From the NCBI GenBank assembly GCA_964610165.1, contig CAZSUZ010000018.1:1-30335 (forward strand): a DNA stretch of 30,335 nucleotides. Direction: 5' to 3'. The notes under the pieces were generated by a model that did not search any database, had not been told where the DNA came from, and was given only the letters and a program-made list of their open reading frames with translations. The position numbers and the translations under genes are program-made. Below, one piece after another: positions 1-8,712 of this stretch; positions within the stretch are counted from its first letter, which is position 1, and each line of letters starts with the position of its first letter. The DNA is from MFZZ01 sp964610165 (GTDB lineage Bacteria; Patescibacteriota; Microgenomatia; UBA1406; GWC2-37-13).

Positions 1-1486
1 TACCAATAAATACATTATCTTGCTCAATTTCTTTAACTTTTTTATTATTTACATAGGAAAAGGCAAGTACACGTAATCCCTGAGCTGCCCATTGTTTGAG
101 TACAGAATCGACCTCTTGTATTCTATCCTCAGTTAATGCAAACTCTCGACCATTTACCAGAATTTTTGTACATATTGCCAAGATAGATTCAGGTGCGCCT
201 TTTGAAAAAGCAATAGAATCTCCATCTTTAGCAATAACTGACATTCTCTTTTTAATTGAATCGAATGGGATTTCATCTAATAAATGCCATTCTTTACGAA
301 TTTCATCTGGTTCCACACCTAATTTTTTTGCCAATTTTAACAATGCTCCTTCTGTGGGATCACCTAATACTTCAAACTCATCACCTATAAATTCACCCTG
401 AGTAGTAGTATCTTCATCTTTTACTGTTACCAAAGAAGCAGTCGAACAAACTATTCCATTTTTTAATAACATATATAATGTATTAGCCGTATGATGAGAT
501 TTTTCTGAAAATTCTTTTTGAAGAGTTTCTACTTGTTTAATTTTTTCATCAAACCAAACTTCTTTTACTTCCATGACATTTGTTGTTAATGTGCCTGTTT
601 TATCAGTTGCAATAAGAGTAATACTACCTAATGCTTCTATTGCGCCAAGTTTACGAATAATTGCCTTCCGTTTTGCCATATGTTTGACTCCCATTGATAA
701 TATCACTGTCATAACAGCTGGTAGACTTTCTGGCACAACCGCAACTGCTAAAGAAATCGCTAATAAAAATGATGGGAAATAACCATAACCCTGCAAACTT
801 GAGAGTACAAAAACTGTAAAAGATAATAAAATACCTACGATACCGATAATTTGAGTAAGGCGATTTAATTTCGATTGTAATGGTGTCTGTGTTTCTTCCA
901 CGGCCGAAAGTTTTGCTGCAATCTGCCCAAATTTTGTATTCATCCCTGTAGCTGTAACTCGAGCTACACCTCTTCCTTTTGAAACAATAGTACCCATAAA
1001 TATAGGATCACTTTCAGCCTTTACTACAGGAATAGACTCACCAGTTAATGCAGCTTCATTAATCTCTAAGTGGACTGTTTCTAATATTTCCGCATCTGCA
1101 GGTAACTTTACGCCTTCTTCTATTATGATAATATCGCCTGGTACTAAATATTTACTATCAATTTCTTGTTCTTTATTATTACGAATAATACGAATTGTAC
1201 TTACAGTCATCTTTTTTAATGCAGATACTGCTTCTTCCGCCTTAAATTCTTGATAGACACCAAATACTGCATTGAGAAAAATAATTACTAATATAAGACT
1301 TCCATCGAGGACTTCTCCAATAAAAAAAGATACTATTGACGCAATAATTAACAGAATCATTAAAAAACCGGATATTTGTTCAATAAATTTACTGAATATA
1401 TTCTTTTTGCTACGCTCTACGATTTCATTGAGACCATATTTGTCTAATAATTCTTTTGCTTGAATTGTTGTAAGATTTTTTTGCAT
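1..1486 (-). CDS. P-type (P2-like) cation-transporting ATPase, C-terminus outside window
   Basis: ATP-driven membrane pump, probably for Ca2+ or another cation. The minus-strand frame is open from ATG at 1486 to the window edge, giving the first 495 residues. It has the family order: a charged N-terminal segment (MQKNLTTIQAKELL), a transmembrane pair at about residues 37-75, an actuator domain with TGES at 148-151, a second membrane pair containing PESLP at 252-256 (the position of the PEGLP ion-site motif of Ca2+ pumps), and the phosphorylation motif DKTGTLT with the acceptor Asp at 295. Part of the nucleotide-binding domain follows, including DPTEGALL and a KGAPE motif. The remaining P/N domain and last six helices lie outside. 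Ion specificity cannot be decided without helices 5 and 6. It is 32 bp downstream of the HEPN-like gene, on the same strand. No Shine-Dalgarno is visible. Confidence 0.95.
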   Translation of the reverse strand, partial: MQKNLTTIQAKELLDKYGLNEIVERSKKNIFSKFIEQISGFLMILLIIASIVSFFIGEVLDGSLILVIIFLNAVFGVYQEFKAEEAVSALKKMTVSTIRIIRNNKEQEIDSKYLVPGDIIIIEEGVKLPADAEILETVHLEINEAALTGESIPVVKAESDPIFMGTIVSKGRGVARVTATGMNTKFGQIAAKLSAVEETQTPLQSKLNRLTQIIGIVGILLSFTVFVLSSLQGYGYFPSFLLAISLAVAVVPESLPAVMTVILSMGVKHMAKRKAIIRKLGAIEALGSITLIATDKTGTLTTNVMEVKEVWFDEKIKQVETLQKEFSEKSHHTANTLYMLLKNGIVCSTASLVTVKDEDTTTQGEFIGDEFEVLGDPTEGALLKLAKKLGVEPDEIRKEWHLLDEIPFDSIKKRMSVIAKDGDSIAFSKGAPESILAICTKILVNGREFALTEDRIQEVDSVLKQWAAQGLRVLAFSYVNNKKVKEIEQDNVFIG

Positions 1487-1518
1487 GTTGTAATAATTTG
1501 AACTTTATATTTATATTT

Positions 1519-2025
1519 TTACAGAGCCTCAAATTTGCTTCTACCATTCTTTTTTAATGCATCATATGACTTTACCATTGCATGGAGAATATCTTCATTC
1601 ATAATACGTGCATCTTCAAACGTAAGTCTTTTTATATTATGAGGATAATAATGGAAAACTTCATTTCTCCCCTTTTTCCACATTTCCCACATTTGGCTAG
1701 CAAGTTCTTCTGAAGAACTTTTTATAATTTGAGTATAAATCGATCTATCTCCTAATCGTTGAATAAGGTGAGGTGATAGATATTTCCCAATACGATAATG
1801 GTCGGAAATGTAATCTAAATGTGTAATAAAACCTACATCAAGAAATAATTGTTTCAGGTAGCCCTCGTATGCTTTTGCGTAAGGAAATACTAAAAATGAA
1901 AAATCTTTAAACTTAAATTTTTTTTCTTCTGTGATAGTCAATAGATAATTGCCTTCTTGAATGAGGTCTTTTTGAGTTGAAGAAAAATACTGCCAGACTT
2001 CTTCATTGTAAATCAGTGTGATCAT
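1519..2025 (-). CDS. Small HEPN-like protein (RnlA/LsoA C-terminal-domain-like)
   Basis: A 168-aa soluble, helix-rich protein. It contains R-N-E-V-F-H at residues 120-125, fitting the Rx4-6H motif of HEPN nucleases, where R and H are catalytic and N is the usual polar second residue. The preceding segment (AYEGYLKQLFLDVGFI, residues 52-67) recalls the HEPN/DBD region of the RNase LS toxins RnlA and LsoA as I remember it. The N-terminal domains of RnlA are absent, so this is a stand-alone HEPN domain. A partner antitoxin is not obvious: neighbours are umuC upstream and the cation ATPase downstream. It has its own extended -10 seven nt before ATG. It may be an RNase, a toxin or an inactive binding module; only the motif is seen directly. 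Confidence 0.55.
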   Translation of the reverse strand: MITLIYNEEVWQYFSSTQKDLIQEGNYLLTITEEKKFKFKDFSFLVFPYAKAYEGYLKQLFLDVGFITHLDYISDHYRIGKYLSPHLIQRLGDRSIYTQIIKSSSEELASQMWEMWKKGRNEVFHYYPHNIKRLTFEDARIMNEDILHAMVKSYDALKKNGRSKFEAL

Positions 2026-2032
2026 AAAATTC

Positions 2033-2041
2033 AGTATAACA
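2033..2041 (-). promoter_or_regulatory. Extended -10 promoter of the HEPN-like gene
   Basis: On the minus strand TG-T-TATACT (TGn extended -10) lies here, with the hexamer at 2033-2038 and only seven nt to the ATG at 2025. No convincing -35 is present, which is normal for extended -10 promoters. The spacing implies a leaderless or nearly leaderless transcript. Confidence 0.45.
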
Positions 2042-2072
2042 AGCTTAGAACTTAAACGTAAAGGATATCGTA

Positions 2073-3335
2073 TTATGTTACTGTTAGAAGTTCATCCCAT
2101 TGAGTTGTATATCGCCTAGATTTGTTCGCAGACTTGCCCTTCCATTTTTTTTTAATCCCCTGAGCTGCATATTGTAATGTACCGCTCCCAAACTCATGAT
2201 TTATAGAATCTAATGCTTTCATAAGTTTCTTTTCTTGTTTTGAATCTGTTACGGAATGGAATAACTGCTCTTGTATTATATTTTCATTAAGTAATCCTGT
2301 TAAAACTACTGTCGCCTTTTTATAAATATACCCTTTTTTAAATATCTGCTTTAAAGCATCTAAGGCAGTTTTTATAATAATTGGTGTGTAATTGGTTGGT
2401 TGAGGTAAAGCTAGTGTTAAAGAATTTGCATACTGTTTATCCGTTTTTTTAAAATAGTTAGTAGTAATTGCCACAGTAACAAAAGTAGCTATTTCTTTTT
2501 CTTCTCTCAATTTTTCTGTTGCACGAGAAATAAAAGTTGCAACTGCTTCTTGCATATCTTTTATATCTGTAACTCTATATCCAAATGATTTTGAACTAAT
2601 AATAGACTTTTTTGCAGGTCTTTCTGACTCGACGTCAATGCAGGAGATTCCTCTTAATTCCCATACTGTTTTTAATCCTGTGATACTTAATTCTTTTTTT
2701 ATCCACCCATCTGCACAACATGTCAACTGATATGCTGTAAAAATACCACGACTATTAAGAAAACTACTTAATTGTCTTCCTATTCCCCAAATATCAACTA
2801 CTTCTAAGCCTTTCAACAGCCTAATTCTCTTTTCATCTGAATCTATCATGCAAACTCCATTAATACTTTGGTCTTTCTTTGCAATCTCATTAGCTATTTT
2901 AGATAATGTTTTTGTATCAGCAATACCTATTGATGTTGGCATACCAACACTTTTCATAATTGTATTTCTCAGCAAAGTAGACTGGTTGGAAATGTAGTAT
3001 TTGTCATATCCGGACAACTTATAGAATGCCTCATCAATTGAATAAATTTCCACATTAGGGACTAATTCTTTTACAATTTTCATGATTCGTGAAGATATAT
3101 CTGCATATAATGGGAAATTAGCAGAAAAAACTTGTACGTTATGCCTTTGGAAGAGTTCTTTGTATTTATAGACAGATAACCCCGTTTGAACGCCCAATTC
3201 CTTCACTTCTCTCGTCTGTGAAATAATACAGCCATCATTGTTCGAAAGTACAACGACCGGCATTTTTTCTAGCTTAGGCTGGAAAATACGCTCACATGAG
3301 GCATAAAAAGTATTACAATCGACAACTCCGTACAT
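2073..3335 (-). CDS. umuC: DNA polymerase V catalytic subunit UmuC (Y-family)
   Basis: Error-prone translesion polymerase, active when bound by processed UmuD. The protein is 420 aa, close to the E. coli length. Y-family catalytic acids are visible: D6 in VVDCNTFYASCER and D101-E102 in YSIDEAFYKL. The steric-gate region is NTFYASCE near residue 11. A helix-hairpin-helix thumb segment (VVDIWGIGRQLSSFL, about 179-193) is followed by the little-finger domain. QEQLF at 355-359 resembles a beta-clamp-binding motif. The C-terminal 50 residues (HEFGSGTLQYAAQG) match the UmuC-specific DUF4113 tail, which separates it from DinB. It lies 6 bp after the M29 peptidase gene in an umuD-peptidase-umuC operon. 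No Shine-Dalgarno is seen. Confidence 0.96.
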   Translation of the reverse strand: MYGVVDCNTFYASCERIFQPKLEKMPVVVLSNNDGCIISQTREVKELGVQTGLSVYKYKELFQRHNVQVFSANFPLYADISSRIMKIVKELVPNVEIYSIDEAFYKLSGYDKYYISNQSTLLRNTIMKSVGMPTSIGIADTKTLSKIANEIAKKDQSINGVCMIDSDEKRIRLLKGLEVVDIWGIGRQLSSFLNSRGIFTAYQLTCCADGWIKKELSITGLKTVWELRGISCIDVESERPAKKSIISSKSFGYRVTDIKDMQEAVATFISRATEKLREEKEIATFVTVAITTNYFKKTDKQYANSLTLALPQPTNYTPIIIKTALDALKQIFKKGYIYKKATVVLTGLLNENIIQEQLFHSVTDSKQEKKLMKALDSINHEFGSGTLQYAAQGIKKKWKGKSANKSRRYTTQWDELLTVT

Positions 3336-3341
3336 AATAGA

Positions 3342-4538
3342 TTAAATAAATTGGCCATCTTTATACAGTATTTTCTTTGTTCCATTTTCTAATATTGCAG
3401 TCACTGTCCTATCTTCTGTAGTAATAATATCGGTATGGACTGCACTATCATTAAAACCCATTTTGTTCCATTGTTGTTCACTTATGTCAGCTGGATTTCC
3501 TGTATAACTATCTTTGTATCCCATACCTAGTGCTACATGCATATTCCCATATCTACCGCCCATATTTTCATCAAAAAGAGTTTCTGCCATAAAATGAGTA
3601 ATTCTACTTAATCTTTTATCTGTCAGACTAAATTCACCCAATTTATCTGCGTCTTTTGTTTTAATCATATCCAAAAGCAAATTTTCATTTTGGGAAGCAG
3701 AAGCATGAGTAACAATTCCGTTTTTAAACTCAAGTTTGATATCGGTTATAAGATTCCCGTATCGATACAGCGGTTGATTAAATGAAATATGACCATTTGT
3801 ACCTCGCCAATCTGGTGTAATAAATAGCTCAAATGAAGGTATATTACGCCCACTTCCACCAAGCCACTTTCTATTTTTTCCAATTTTTACATGTAAATCA
3901 ATATTCTTCCCTTCAACATGTACTGATTCTATTGAAAGGGCATTTAACCTTTTCTGGGTTGCATATATCTGTCTTGACACTTCTTTCCATGCGCTAATTG
4001 GATCATCAAGATCTAAGAAACATGCCTTAATAATCTGTTCCCAATACTTTTTTAAGCTTAAATGTGCTTCTTTTGCCATTGCTTCTGTTCCAAAAAGTGC
4101 CAATGTCCAAGTTAATAGTCCGTTATTTTCTTTTTGATGACGTGCATCCATATAGAATTTAAGGGCATTTTGATAGTCCATTATTTTTGAAGAATCTATA
4201 CCTTTGAATTCAAATTTATCATTTGCTGAAATCATACTTACAAAATGGTCTGCTGTTTTTACTCTCTCAAGTAAATATTCTTTAGGTTGCCAGAGAATTT
4301 GTTTTTTTGAAGCATTTTCAAGGAAAAAACGACTTGTACCTTCAGGACTATAATGCACTAATGGATGCGCTCCAGATTCCAATACTGACTGTTGTAATGG
4401 AATTAACATAGGTTTTGCACTTTCTGGAATCTGTAAAAATACTACCTCATCTTTTTTAACTCCTGAACCACTCCATAGTGCATATTTTATAAGCACGTCT
4501 GCATATTTTTTAAGTATTGTTTCACTTGGCATGTACAT
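3342..4538 (-). CDS. M29-family metallo-aminopeptidase (AmpS/aminopeptidase II type)
   Basis: Cytoplasmic two-metal aminopeptidase that trims N-terminal residues from peptides. Counting from an in-frame ATG at 4565, the expected M29 metal ligands are all present: E246 (SFELFITPD), E311 (GEFSL), H343 (NMHVALG), H377 and D379 (SAVHTD), in the family order, together with the hallmark ETLFDEN at 328-334. The total length of about 400 aa is typical. The farthest upstream ATG (4565) would overlap umuD by 26 bp. I prefer ATG 4538, 1 nt past the umuD stop; ATG 4532 is equally possible because none has a Shine-Dalgarno. Its position between umuD and umuC is unusual, and no SOS role is known for this family. 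Confidence 0.93.
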   Translation of the reverse strand: MYMPSETILKKYADVLIKYALWSGSGVKKDEVVFLQIPESAKPMLIPLQQSVLESGAHPLVHYSPEGTSRFFLENASKKQILWQPKEYLLERVKTADHFVSMISANDKFEFKGIDSSKIMDYQNALKFYMDARHQKENNGLLTWTLALFGTEAMAKEAHLSLKKYWEQIIKACFLDLDDPISAWKEVSRQIYATQKRLNALSIESVHVEGKNIDLHVKIGKNRKWLGGSGRNIPSFELFITPDWRGTNGHISFNQPLYRYGNLITDIKLEFKNGIVTHASASQNENLLLDMIKTKDADKLGEFSLTDKRLSRITHFMAETLFDENMGGRYGNMHVALGMGYKDSYTGNPADISEQQWNKMGFNDSAVHTDIITTEDRTVTAILENGTKKILYKDGQFI

Positions 4539-4539
4539 A

Positions 4540-4971
4540 TTATTGTTTAATTTTATGAATAACACTTGTAACTACTCCCCATATACGAAAATCTACATCT
4601 TCTGTTACTTCAATAGCTTTATAACTAGAATTTTCTGGAATTAAAAATATCCTTTTATTATCAATTTTAAGTCTTTTTACAGTGAGTTCTCCATTTAAAA
4701 CGGCAATTACTATTGAGCCATTTTGGGGATCTAAACTGCGATCAACGATCAAAATATCTTCTGTAAATATACCGGCTTTAATCATGGAATTTCCACTAAC
4801 CCGTACAAAAAATGTGGCGGCTGGATGCTTTACTAAATATTTATTTAGATCCAATTTAGTATCAACAAAATCATCAGCGGGTGAAGGAAAACCAGCGGAA
4901 ACAGATGTTGCATATAATGGCAATGATAATTTTTCTCCTTGTTTTAGTTCTTGTATAGTAGTTACTAACAT
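4540..4971 (-). CDS. umuD: UmuD-like self-cleaving S24 protease
   Basis: Subunit of the translesion polymerase V; RecA filaments stimulate autocleavage, and the shortened form activates UmuC. The 143-aa length matches UmuD (139 aa in E. coli), and there is no N-terminal DNA-binding domain as LexA would have. The cleavage region reads SAGFPSPADD, placing the scissile bond at A26-G27. The catalytic Ser is S62 in VSGNSM and the general-base Lys is K99 in GELTVKRL, both in the S24/LexA spacing. It is the first gene of a minus-strand operon with the M29 peptidase and umuC. A -10 box sits 12 nt before the ATG. No complete LexA operator is recognisable in the 42-bp divergent intergenic region. Confidence 0.94.
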   Translation of the reverse strand: MLVTTIQELKQGEKLSLPLYATSVSAGFPSPADDFVDTKLDLNKYLVKHPAATFFVRVSGNSMIKAGIFTEDILIVDRSLDPQNGSIVIAVLNGELTVKRLKIDNKRIFLIPENSSYKAIEVTEDVDFRIWGVVTSVIHKIKQ

Positions 4972-4983
4972 AGTTTTTATTGC

Positions 4984-4989
4984 ATTATA
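4984..4989 (-). promoter_or_regulatory. -10 box (TATAAT) of the umuD operon
   Basis: A perfect minus-strand TATAAT with 12 nt to the umuD ATG. The best -35 at 16 bp (TTTATT) is weak. The same 42-bp region must also serve the divergent gene at 5014. Confidence 0.5.
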
Positions 4990-5013
4990 ACGATTTTTAT
5001 ATGAAAATAAAGT

Positions 5014-5589
5014 ATGTTCCGTTTTATCAATAAAAATATTAGAATTTTTCTACTTTCAGATATCTTGTATTACGGTGGATATGATCTTTTAACAGCTTTT
5101 CTTTCAGTGTTAATCACTACTAAAATAGCACCAGATCGTTTAGATATTTTAGGAATAGTAATTAGTTATCAAATGATTATTCGCGTATTAACTGAGTTCC
5201 CCTTAAGCAAATTAACCAACATATTTCCATTAAGAATAAAGAAAAATATAGTAGCAATCTCCATTATTATATATGGATGTGGCATTGGCATATTAGGATT
5301 TTCCACTGAAATATGGCATGTATTCCTAATACTTACTTCTATGTCAATCATGGAAGCATTAGCCTATCCACTCAAATGGACTTTATTTACAAAGATGCAG
5401 GATCCTAACAAAGAAGAACTTGAATGGAGTTTAGAAGATGTTTTATCAACCCTTGCTGCAGCAGTTTTTTCTACAATAGGAGGATTTATCGCAAATAGCT
5501 TTGGCCTTCCTTTAATTTTCATAATATTTGCTATGCTTTTTATTTGTAGTGGGATTTTATTTATTTTTATCAAATATAAAAAAAGTTGA
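5014..5589 (+). CDS. Six-helix MFS-like membrane protein (half transporter)
   Basis: An integral membrane protein of 191 aa with six clear hydrophobic helices (roughly residues 10-36, 44-66, 76-97, 101-122, 142-163 and 166-187) and short charged loops (PLRIKKN, DPNKEELEWS). The loop after helix 2 and the overall pattern resemble one six-helix half of a major facilitator superfamily transporter, but a normal MFS protein has twelve helices. Short single-bundle MFS-like proteins occur in Patescibacteria and may dimerise; that is inference. The substrate cannot be named. It is divergent from umuD with 42 bp between, and is followed by 91 bp before the glycosyltransferase. It could instead be an unrelated six-helix family. 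Confidence 0.6.
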   Translation: MFRFINKNIRIFLLSDILYYGGYDLLTAFLSVLITTKIAPDRLDILGIVISYQMIIRVLTEFPLSKLTNIFPLRIKKNIVAISIIIYGCGIGILGFSTEIWHVFLILTSMSIMEALAYPLKWTLFTKMQDPNKEELEWSLEDVLSTLAAAVFSTIGGFIANSFGLPLIFIIFAMLFICSGILFIFIKYKKS

Positions 5590-5668
5590 TAAAAATATTA
5601 ATACTAAAGTAACTTAACAAACTTTCCTCACTTCTTTTTCCTGTCTTCTAAATATGCATAGTAGTGTG

Positions 5669-5674
5669 TATAAT
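5669..5674 (+). promoter_or_regulatory. -10 box (TATAAT) of the glycosyltransferase pair
   Basis: A perfect TATAAT with 6 nt to ATG 5681. It lies inside the reading frame of the longer alternative start at 5654, which argues that the real start is 5681 and that the message is leaderless. Confidence 0.55.
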
Positions 5675-5680
5675 ATACCT

Positions 5681-7162
5681 ATGACAGAAAACATTGTCAG
5701 ACACCCACATTTTATACGGTTGGGCGAAATGCTTATTCCATTTTTTTCATGGTTTATTATTCTTATGCCAGTTTGGCTCTCTCCTTTTCATCCGGCAGTT
5801 GTAGCTTATTTTATTATCGCCTTTGATCTGTATTTTTTATATAAATCATTAGTTACTGCATATTACTCTACATTGTCTTATACAATTATTAAATCTCTAC
5901 ATACCGCTCCCTTTCATAAAATGGTTACCGAATTTGAAAAAGCAAAAGAAATTCAGCATTTTGTTGTCATACCAAACTATAAAGAACCTTTATATAAACT
6001 TGATATAACAATTAAAGCTATTGCTGAAGGTAACTATCCGTATAAAAAAAATATTCATATCATCTTGGCATTTGAAAAACGAGAAGAAGAAGCACAAGAA
6101 AAATTTATTACTCTTAGTGAAAAATGGAAACATGCATTTAAAGATATGATCCCTACCTACCATGTCCTTGAACCCCATGAAGCTCCAGGAAAAGCAAGTA
6201 ACCAAACACATGCCGCACATATTATTGATGAATATTGTACTAAGAAAAAATATGATTCAAAAGAAGTTATGATGACAATCTGTGATGCAGATAGTCTCTT
6301 TCCTGAAAATTATTTTTCTTACTTAACATATGAATTTTTAAAAGATAAAGAACGTCAATATCACTTTTATTGGGCACCTGTACTTTTATATAACAACTTT
6401 TGGCAGTTACCATTTTTTGTACGTATGCAAGCAACAATTTCTTCAATTTTACGTCTTGCTTTTTTATCTCAAAAAAACGAACTTATTCATATTTCAACAT
6501 ATTCAACAAATCTCTGGCTATTAAAAGAAGTTAATTTTTGGGATGTCGACATTATTCCAGAGGACTGGCATATTTATTTTCAGGCGTTCTTTAAGCATGG
6601 AGCAAAAGTAAAGACTATTCCTTTATACACGATCGTAAATGGAGATGCAGTATACTCAGGAAGTCTCTTAAAAACCTTTATTAATAGATATGAACAAGAA
6701 AAACGTTGGGCATGGGGTGTTACCGATGTTTCATATTTTTGGAATAATGCATTTACTTCACCTCATATTGATTGGAAAGTAAAGCTTAAACGATTCTCAA
6801 CTCTTGCTGAAAATCATTTACTTTGGCCTACTTCTTTTTTTGTTCTAACCGTAAGTGGATGGATACCACCACTTATTAATCCTGTTTTTAAACGAACCGT
6901 ACTGGGATTTATCCTACCTCAACTTTCTGGATTTATTTTAACGTTAGCAACTGCCATGTTAATTCTTTATATTTATTTAGATATTAAATTACGTCAGCGA
7001 TTAAAGGTTAATACACCACTTTTAAGCTTACCTATGCTTCTTATTCAGTGGTATTTGTTGCCTCTTATATCTTTTATTTTGTCTGCTTTACCTGCACTTG
7101 ATGCACATACAAGATTACTGATTGGTAAAAAAATCACATATAAAGTTACAGAGAAGGTATAA
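5681..7162 (+). CDS. Membrane-bound family 2 glycosyltransferase (processive QxxRW type)
   Basis: Transfers a sugar from a nucleotide sugar, probably for a surface polysaccharide or glycan. Numbering from ATG 5681 (493 aa), two N-terminal membrane helices (about 18-62) precede a GT-A domain. It has VVIPNYKEP at about 95-103, the metal-binding DAD at 202-204, the catalytic ED in IPEDWH at 294-295, and Q-E-K-R-W at 339-343, the QxxRW motif of synthase-type GT2 enzymes such as cellulose and hyaluronan synthases. Three or four hydrophobic segments follow to the C-terminus. An upstream ATG at 5654 would add nine residues but overlaps the -10 box. The next gene starts 14 nt after the stop, so the two glycosyltransferases are probably cotranscribed. 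The sugar and acceptor are unknown. Confidence 0.88.
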   Translation: MTENIVRHPHFIRLGEMLIPFFSWFIILMPVWLSPFHPAVVAYFIIAFDLYFLYKSLVTAYYSTLSYTIIKSLHTAPFHKMVTEFEKAKEIQHFVVIPNYKEPLYKLDITIKAIAEGNYPYKKNIHIILAFEKREEEAQEKFITLSEKWKHAFKDMIPTYHVLEPHEAPGKASNQTHAAHIIDEYCTKKKYDSKEVMMTICDADSLFPENYFSYLTYEFLKDKERQYHFYWAPVLLYNNFWQLPFFVRMQATISSILRLAFLSQKNELIHISTYSTNLWLLKEVNFWDVDIIPEDWHIYFQAFFKHGAKVKTIPLYTIVNGDAVYSGSLLKTFINRYEQEKRWAWGVTDVSYFWNNAFTSPHIDWKVKLKRFSTLAENHLLWPTSFFVLTVSGWIPPLINPVFKRTVLGFILPQLSGFILTLATAMLILYIYLDIKLRQRLKVNTPLLSLPMLLIQWYLLPLISFILSALPALDAHTRLLIGKKITYKVTEKV

Positions 7163-7163
7163 T
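7158..7163 (+). promoter_or_regulatory. -10-like TATAAT before the GT-C gene
   Basis: TATAAT overlaps the stop codon of the GT2 gene and lies 13 nt before ATG 7177. It may give the second glycosyltransferase its own short-leader transcript. No good -35 is visible. Confidence 0.35.
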
Positions 7164-7176
7164 TGATTTGTTAAGC

Positions 7177-8655
7177 ATGTTAGAATATTTATTCACCAAA
7201 ACCCCATTATCCTTTTTTATACAGAATCTTTGGCGTGATGAAGCCTATTCATATCTTCTTGCAGAAAAACCTATTGGTGAGATTATTAAACTTACTGTAA
7301 GTGATTTTAGTCCTCCTTTATACTTTATATTACTTCACTTTTGGATGAATGTTTTTGGCACTACTGAAGTTATGATACGAAGTTTGTCTTTCATTTTTTA
7401 TGCAGGCTTATTATATGTAATATATCTCATCCTTACAGATATTTTTACCTTTTCAAAAATAAAATCAATTTTATATTTACTAGTGTTTATTCTTAATCCT
7501 TTTCTTACTTTTTATGCTTTTGAGGCACGTATGTATATGCTGGTTACTTTTTTTATCGCACTTTCTTACTATGCATTTTGGAGTAAAAAAAAGAAATTAT
7601 ATATACTAAGTATGGCTTGTGCGTTATATAGCCACTATTTTGCTGCTTTTATTCTGATTGCTCACTTTTTAGAAATATTGTTGTTTAATTATACATTTTC
7701 AGCAAATTTTAAACCTTTCAAACTGCATATTTTCCATAAAAAGGACACTTTAACATTAAAACCATTAATTTTTGCTGGATTATTATTTGTACCGTGGTTC
7801 TTATTTTTTGTTACTTCAAGAAATGTTTCTGATGGTTCTTTCTGGATTATCGAGCCACCTACAAAAGACTTTTGGTATGTGCCATTTGTTTTGTTTACAG
7901 GATATGAAAGAGTTTTTGGTGAATATTATCATGGTAAAGCCGGTTATACACCTTTTCATACAGATTTATTAAAGTTATTATATGTCATTATTCTTTCACC
8001 ATTTTTAATATATATCGGCTCTATAATATTAAAAAGTTCTCAAAAAAAATATGTAAAATCTTCTATTTTTGAAAATATATCTATATTAGTTCAAAATGCG
8101 TATCATTTTATTAAAACTCATAGAATCCTTACTTCTTTAGTAATGTGGGCTTTTATGACTCCTTATTTGCTCTTTTTTCTTTCTTTTGTTATGCAACCTT
8201 ATTACCTTCCACGTTATTTTATTTTTGCTACAGTAGGTTTTTTACTACTACTTATATATGCATTTGATCATTTAATTCAATATAAAAAACATATTGTGTT
8301 TAAACTTGCAGGAGTTGCATTATTTCTATTTCTTCTTTTTTATACTCAAAAATTTAATACCCTTAACTTAAAATATCGTAGCAAAAGAAATGTTTCTAGA
8401 ATGGCACAGGAAATTAAGGGATTAATGCATGATTCTGATTATGCATATGTGACTAGTGAATTAGATTATCATCTATATCAGTACTATATTAGTGAAGATA
8501 AAATTAAAATATATGGAAAAACATATGAAGAAATTCCACAATTCGTTGGTAAAGTTCTTATTCCACAAGAATCTATTGCAACACAATACCCTATTTATCC
8601 TCAACGTGCATTTGTAATTTACTACAATTGGTACACTACAAAGGCATTATATTAA
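7177..8655 (+). CDS. Polytopic GT-C glycosyltransferase (GT39/ArnT-like)
   Basis: Integral membrane enzyme expected to transfer a sugar from a polyprenyl-phosphate donor to a lipid or protein acceptor outside the membrane. At the N-terminus WRDEAYSYLL (about residues 19-28) carries the Asp-Glu of the first extracellular loop, as in GT-C enzymes. It is followed by DFSPPLYFILLHFW and a helix entering with EVMIRSLS, and then by FEARMYML, all hallmarks of the PMT_2/ArnT-like group. About ten hydrophobic helices follow and a short soluble tail ends the 492-aa protein. A TTG at 7168 would give three extra residues; I prefer ATG 7177. It sits just after the GT2 gene and upstream of secE. Protein O-mannosylation is one possible role, not proved. 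Confidence 0.85.
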   Translation: MLEYLFTKTPLSFFIQNLWRDEAYSYLLAEKPIGEIIKLTVSDFSPPLYFILLHFWMNVFGTTEVMIRSLSFIFYAGLLYVIYLILTDIFTFSKIKSILYLLVFILNPFLTFYAFEARMYMLVTFFIALSYYAFWSKKKKLYILSMACALYSHYFAAFILIAHFLEILLFNYTFSANFKPFKLHIFHKKDTLTLKPLIFAGLLFVPWFLFFVTSRNVSDGSFWIIEPPTKDFWYVPFVLFTGYERVFGEYYHGKAGYTPFHTDLLKLLYVIILSPFLIYIGSIILKSSQKKYVKSSIFENISILVQNAYHFIKTHRILTSLVMWAFMTPYLLFFLSFVMQPYYLPRYFIFATVGFLLLLIYAFDHLIQYKKHIVFKLAGVALFLFLLFYTQKFNTLNLKYRSKRNVSRMAQEIKGLMHDSDYAYVTSELDYHLYQYYISEDKIKIYGKTYEEIPQFVGKVLIPQESIATQYPIYPQRAFVIYYNWYTTKALY

Positions 8656-8698
8656 CTAACGACCTATTCATAATATATATATGAATTTGTACTTGATG

Positions 8699-8707
8699 TG
8701 TTAAAAT
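8699..8707 (+). promoter_or_regulatory. Extended -10 promoter of secE-nusG
   Basis: TG-T-TAAAAT (extended -10) with the hexamer at 8702-8707 and 5 nt before the secE ATG. No good -35 is visible, so this looks like a leaderless extended -10 promoter. It also lies within the reading frame from an alternative GTG at 8698, which is therefore unlikely to be the start. Confidence 0.5.
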
Positions 8708-8712
8708 ACAAT

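Noticed and set aside
96..1463. Plus-strand frames opposite the ATPase
   Set aside because: Shadows of a gene whose TGES and DKTGTLT motifs read on the minus strand.
5000..5020. Possible LexA (SOS) operator in the umuD upstream region, GGAACATAC on the minus strand
   Set aside because: Only one half-site resembles the Gram-positive type GAAC-N4-GTTC operator; the second half reads TTTA. Not enough to call.
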